This document shows positions 62,372 through 64,000 of a DNA stretch of 64,000 nt, in pieces. The notes beneath the pieces are model-generated. The model saw only the letters and a list, made by a program, of their open reading frames with translations, made no database searches and had not been told where the DNA came from. Source of the DNA: Prevotella sp. ne3005 (GTDB lineage Bacteria > Bacteroidota > Bacteroidia > Bacteroidales > Bacteroidaceae); NCBI RefSeq assembly GCF_900110085.1, contig NZ_FOCK01000009.1, forward strand, positions 62,001 to 126,000, written 5' to 3'. How positions within the stretch are numbered: the stretch's first letter is position 1; each line of letters begins with the position of its first letter. The translations under genes were made by a program, and so were the position numbers.

Positions 62372-64000
62372 ATGATAAAACTACGATTACAACTCTTGAC
62401 GTTTGTAGGTTTGTTCGTGCTATGCTGTTCTGTCGCATCAGCAGGGGAGATACTGACTCTGAAAGACATTACGGCTGGGAAGTTCCGTTCCAAGTCGATG
62501 ACTGAAGTCAGACCGATGGCCGATGGGGAGACCTATGCCCAGATCAGTGACGATGGGAAACGCATTGTAACCTATTCTTTCCGGACAGGCCAGCAGACGG
62601 GTGTGCTCTTCGATGCAACCGCAGTCCAGGGGGCAGACATCGACATGGTTGAGGGGTATATCATGAGTCCCGATAATGGTCGGATACTGATTCAGACTGC
62701 CACGAAGACCATCTATCGCCGCTCGTTCACCGCCACCTATTATATATATAATACTCATACCAATCAATTGGAGCCACTCAGCGATGGCGGTCCGCAGCAG
62801 ACACCGGTATTCTCACCCGACGCCAACCTGATTGCCTTTGTCCGTGACAACAATATATTTCTCGTTGACTTGCTCCATGACAAGGCTGAGTGTCAGGTGA
62901 CGATGGATGGAAAGTTCAATGAGGTCATCAACGGCATCCCCGACTGGGTGTATGAGGAGGAGTTCTCCACCAATTCATCGATGGTCTTCTCTGCCGACTC
63001 CCGACAGATTGCCTGGATTCGTTATGATGAGAGTGCCGTCAAACAGTATTCGATGCAGCTATTCAAGGGACAGAAACCTGAGCGTAGCGAGTTTGCTGAG
63101 TACCCCGGCGACTATACTTATAAGTATCCCGTTCCGGGACAGGTGAATTCCAAGGTCAGCGTTCATAGTTATGACATCCAGTCGCATCAGACGAAGACCA
63201 TCGACGTGCCGCTCGATGCCGATGGCTATATCCCCCGTATCAAGGCCACCAGCGACCCATCGAAGATAGCAGTCTTTACGATGAACCGTCATCAGGACCA
63301 GCTCCGCATCTATATGGCTAATCCGCTAACTGCTGTCTGCCAACTGGCCATCGAGGACAGGGTGGAGAAGTATATCAAGGAGGAGACACTGGAGGATGTG
63401 CAGTTGACTGATAAGCATATCTTGCTGCCCAGTGAGCGCGATGGCTATAATCATCTCTATCTCTACAACCTGAACGGACAACTGTTGCGTCAGATAGTGA
63501 CCGACAAGTATGTTGTCAAGAGTGTCTATGGCTATGATGAGAAGTCTGGTGACACTTATTTCGCTGCCAATCCCAAAGGTGCCACCGACCAGCAAGTGAT
63601 GGTAGCCCGTAAGAATGGAAAGACAGAGGTGCTTTCCAGGCAGGCTGGTGTGAATCATGCCATCTTTAGTAAGAATTTCAAATACTTCATCAATATCTGG
63701 AGCGACCTCGACCATCCGGCACAGTACACGCTCTGCCAGAATAACGGCAAAGTTCTTCAGACCATGATCGACAATCATGAACTGGTGGAGAAACTGTCGG
63801 CCTATGACCTTGGCAAGAAGGAATTGTTTTCTTTTACCACCTCTGAGGGTGTCTTACTTAACGGTTGGATGGTGAAGCCAGCCGATTTCGACCCCGCAAA
63901 GAAATACCCGGTGATCATGTATCAGTATGGTGGACCCGGCAATCAGCAGGTACTCAACCAGTGGGGCATCGGCATGAGCGGCAATGGTGCCATTCTCGAA
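62372..64000 (+). CDS. Dipeptidyl-peptidase IV-like (S9B) protein, 3' end outside window
   Basis: At least 543 residues. Signal peptide MIKLRLQLLTFVGLFVLCCS (residues 1-20). The beta-propeller domain contains GIPDWVYEEEFS, the double-Glu motif that binds the substrate N-terminus in DPP IV. The alpha/beta-hydrolase domain begins at KPADFDPAKKYPVIMYQYGG; the catalytic Ser, Asp and His lie beyond the window. It should release X-Pro dipeptides in the periplasm or at the surface. The frame is open to base 64000. Confidence 0.9.
   Translation, partial: MIKLRLQLLTFVGLFVLCCSVASAGEILTLKDITAGKFRSKSMTEVRPMADGETYAQISDDGKRIVTYSFRTGQQTGVLFDATAVQGADIDMVEGYIMSPDNGRILIQTATKTIYRRSFTATYYIYNTHTNQLEPLSDGGPQQTPVFSPDANLIAFVRDNNIFLVDLLHDKAECQVTMDGKFNEVINGIPDWVYEEEFSTNSSMVFSADSRQIAWIRYDESAVKQYSMQLFKGQKPERSEFAEYPGDYTYKYPVPGQVNSKVSVHSYDIQSHQTKTIDVPLDADGYIPRIKATSDPSKIAVFTMNRHQDQLRIYMANPLTAVCQLAIEDRVEKYIKEETLEDVQLTDKHILLPSERDGYNHLYLYNLNGQLLRQIVTDKYVVKSVYGYDEKSGDTYFAANPKGATDQQVMVARKNGKTEVLSRQAGVNHAIFSKNFKYFINIWSDLDHPAQYTLCQNNGKVLQTMIDNHELVEKLSAYDLGKKELFSFTTSEGVLLNGWMVKPADFDPAKKYPVIMYQYGGPGNQQVLNQWGIGMSGNGAILE

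Overview
The window looks like chromosome of a Bacteroidales bacterium, most likely Prevotella or a close relative. The signs are: Bacteroidota-type promoters (TTG, about 20 bases, TAnnTTTG) before many genes, no Shine-Dalgarno sequences, mid-range base composition, a thrS-infC-rpmI-rplT run, an rpsF-rpsR-rplI run, an RprX/RprY-like two-component pair, an EF-G paralogue without the catalytic histidine, BspA-type leucine-rich proteins, and DUF4861, GldB-like and S9B peptidase genes. No rRNA, tRNA, CRISPR array, integrase or transposase was seen.

Bases 1-26,200 are an accessory region. It opens with the end of an M20 peptidase and continues with unknown genes, two leucine-rich-repeat proteins without signal peptides, an ATP-dependent ligase-like protein, an AT-rich gene, a potassium-channel-like protein without a selectivity filter, a Cas4-like plus DUF2779 nuclease and an AAA_14/DUF4143 ATPase behind four phased operator-like repeats. 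A minus-strand mobile-element block follows (primase/helicase-like protein, membrane protein, two 32-base palindromes, iteron-like repeats, HU-wHTH protein). Then come a sigma-factor fragment, a third leucine-rich protein, a 30-residue peptide, an unknown-MoxR-VWA operon, an Api92-like protein and a large AAA+ ATPase. Two repeat families tie this region together: a promoter of nearly constant layout before five genes, one of them the sigma fragment, and a 26-base leader element 10-13 bases before four start codons, with a fifth truncated copy joined to a gene remnant.

Bases 26,200-36,800 are mostly core genes: thrS, infC, rpmI, rplT, tex, a LolA-like gene, an ABC-F ATPase carrying a 22-base palindromic tandem repeat in its coding sequence, and an M13 peptidase.

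Bases 36,800-45,500 hold the best candidate for an undescribed system: five tightly packed genes for a zinc-ribbon protein, a membrane Ser/Thr kinase with seven evenly spaced threonines at its N-terminus, a zinc-ribbon protein with four AAA+ modules, a zinc-ribbon/FHA protein and a PP2C phosphatase. This suggests phosphothreonine signalling that controls an AAA+ machine. metA follows 15 bases later, then a U32 peptidase-family gene and a membrane lipoprotein.

Bases 49,700-64,000 are core and envelope genes: hemW, the EF-G paralogue, rprX-rprY and a small membrane protein, rpsF-rpsR-rplI, a 57-residue lipoprotein, mtaB, a glycosyltransferase, a DUF4861 protein, a GldB-like lipoprotein and a dipeptidyl-peptidase IV-like gene cut by the window end. 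Functions are read from motifs by eye; no database search was run.
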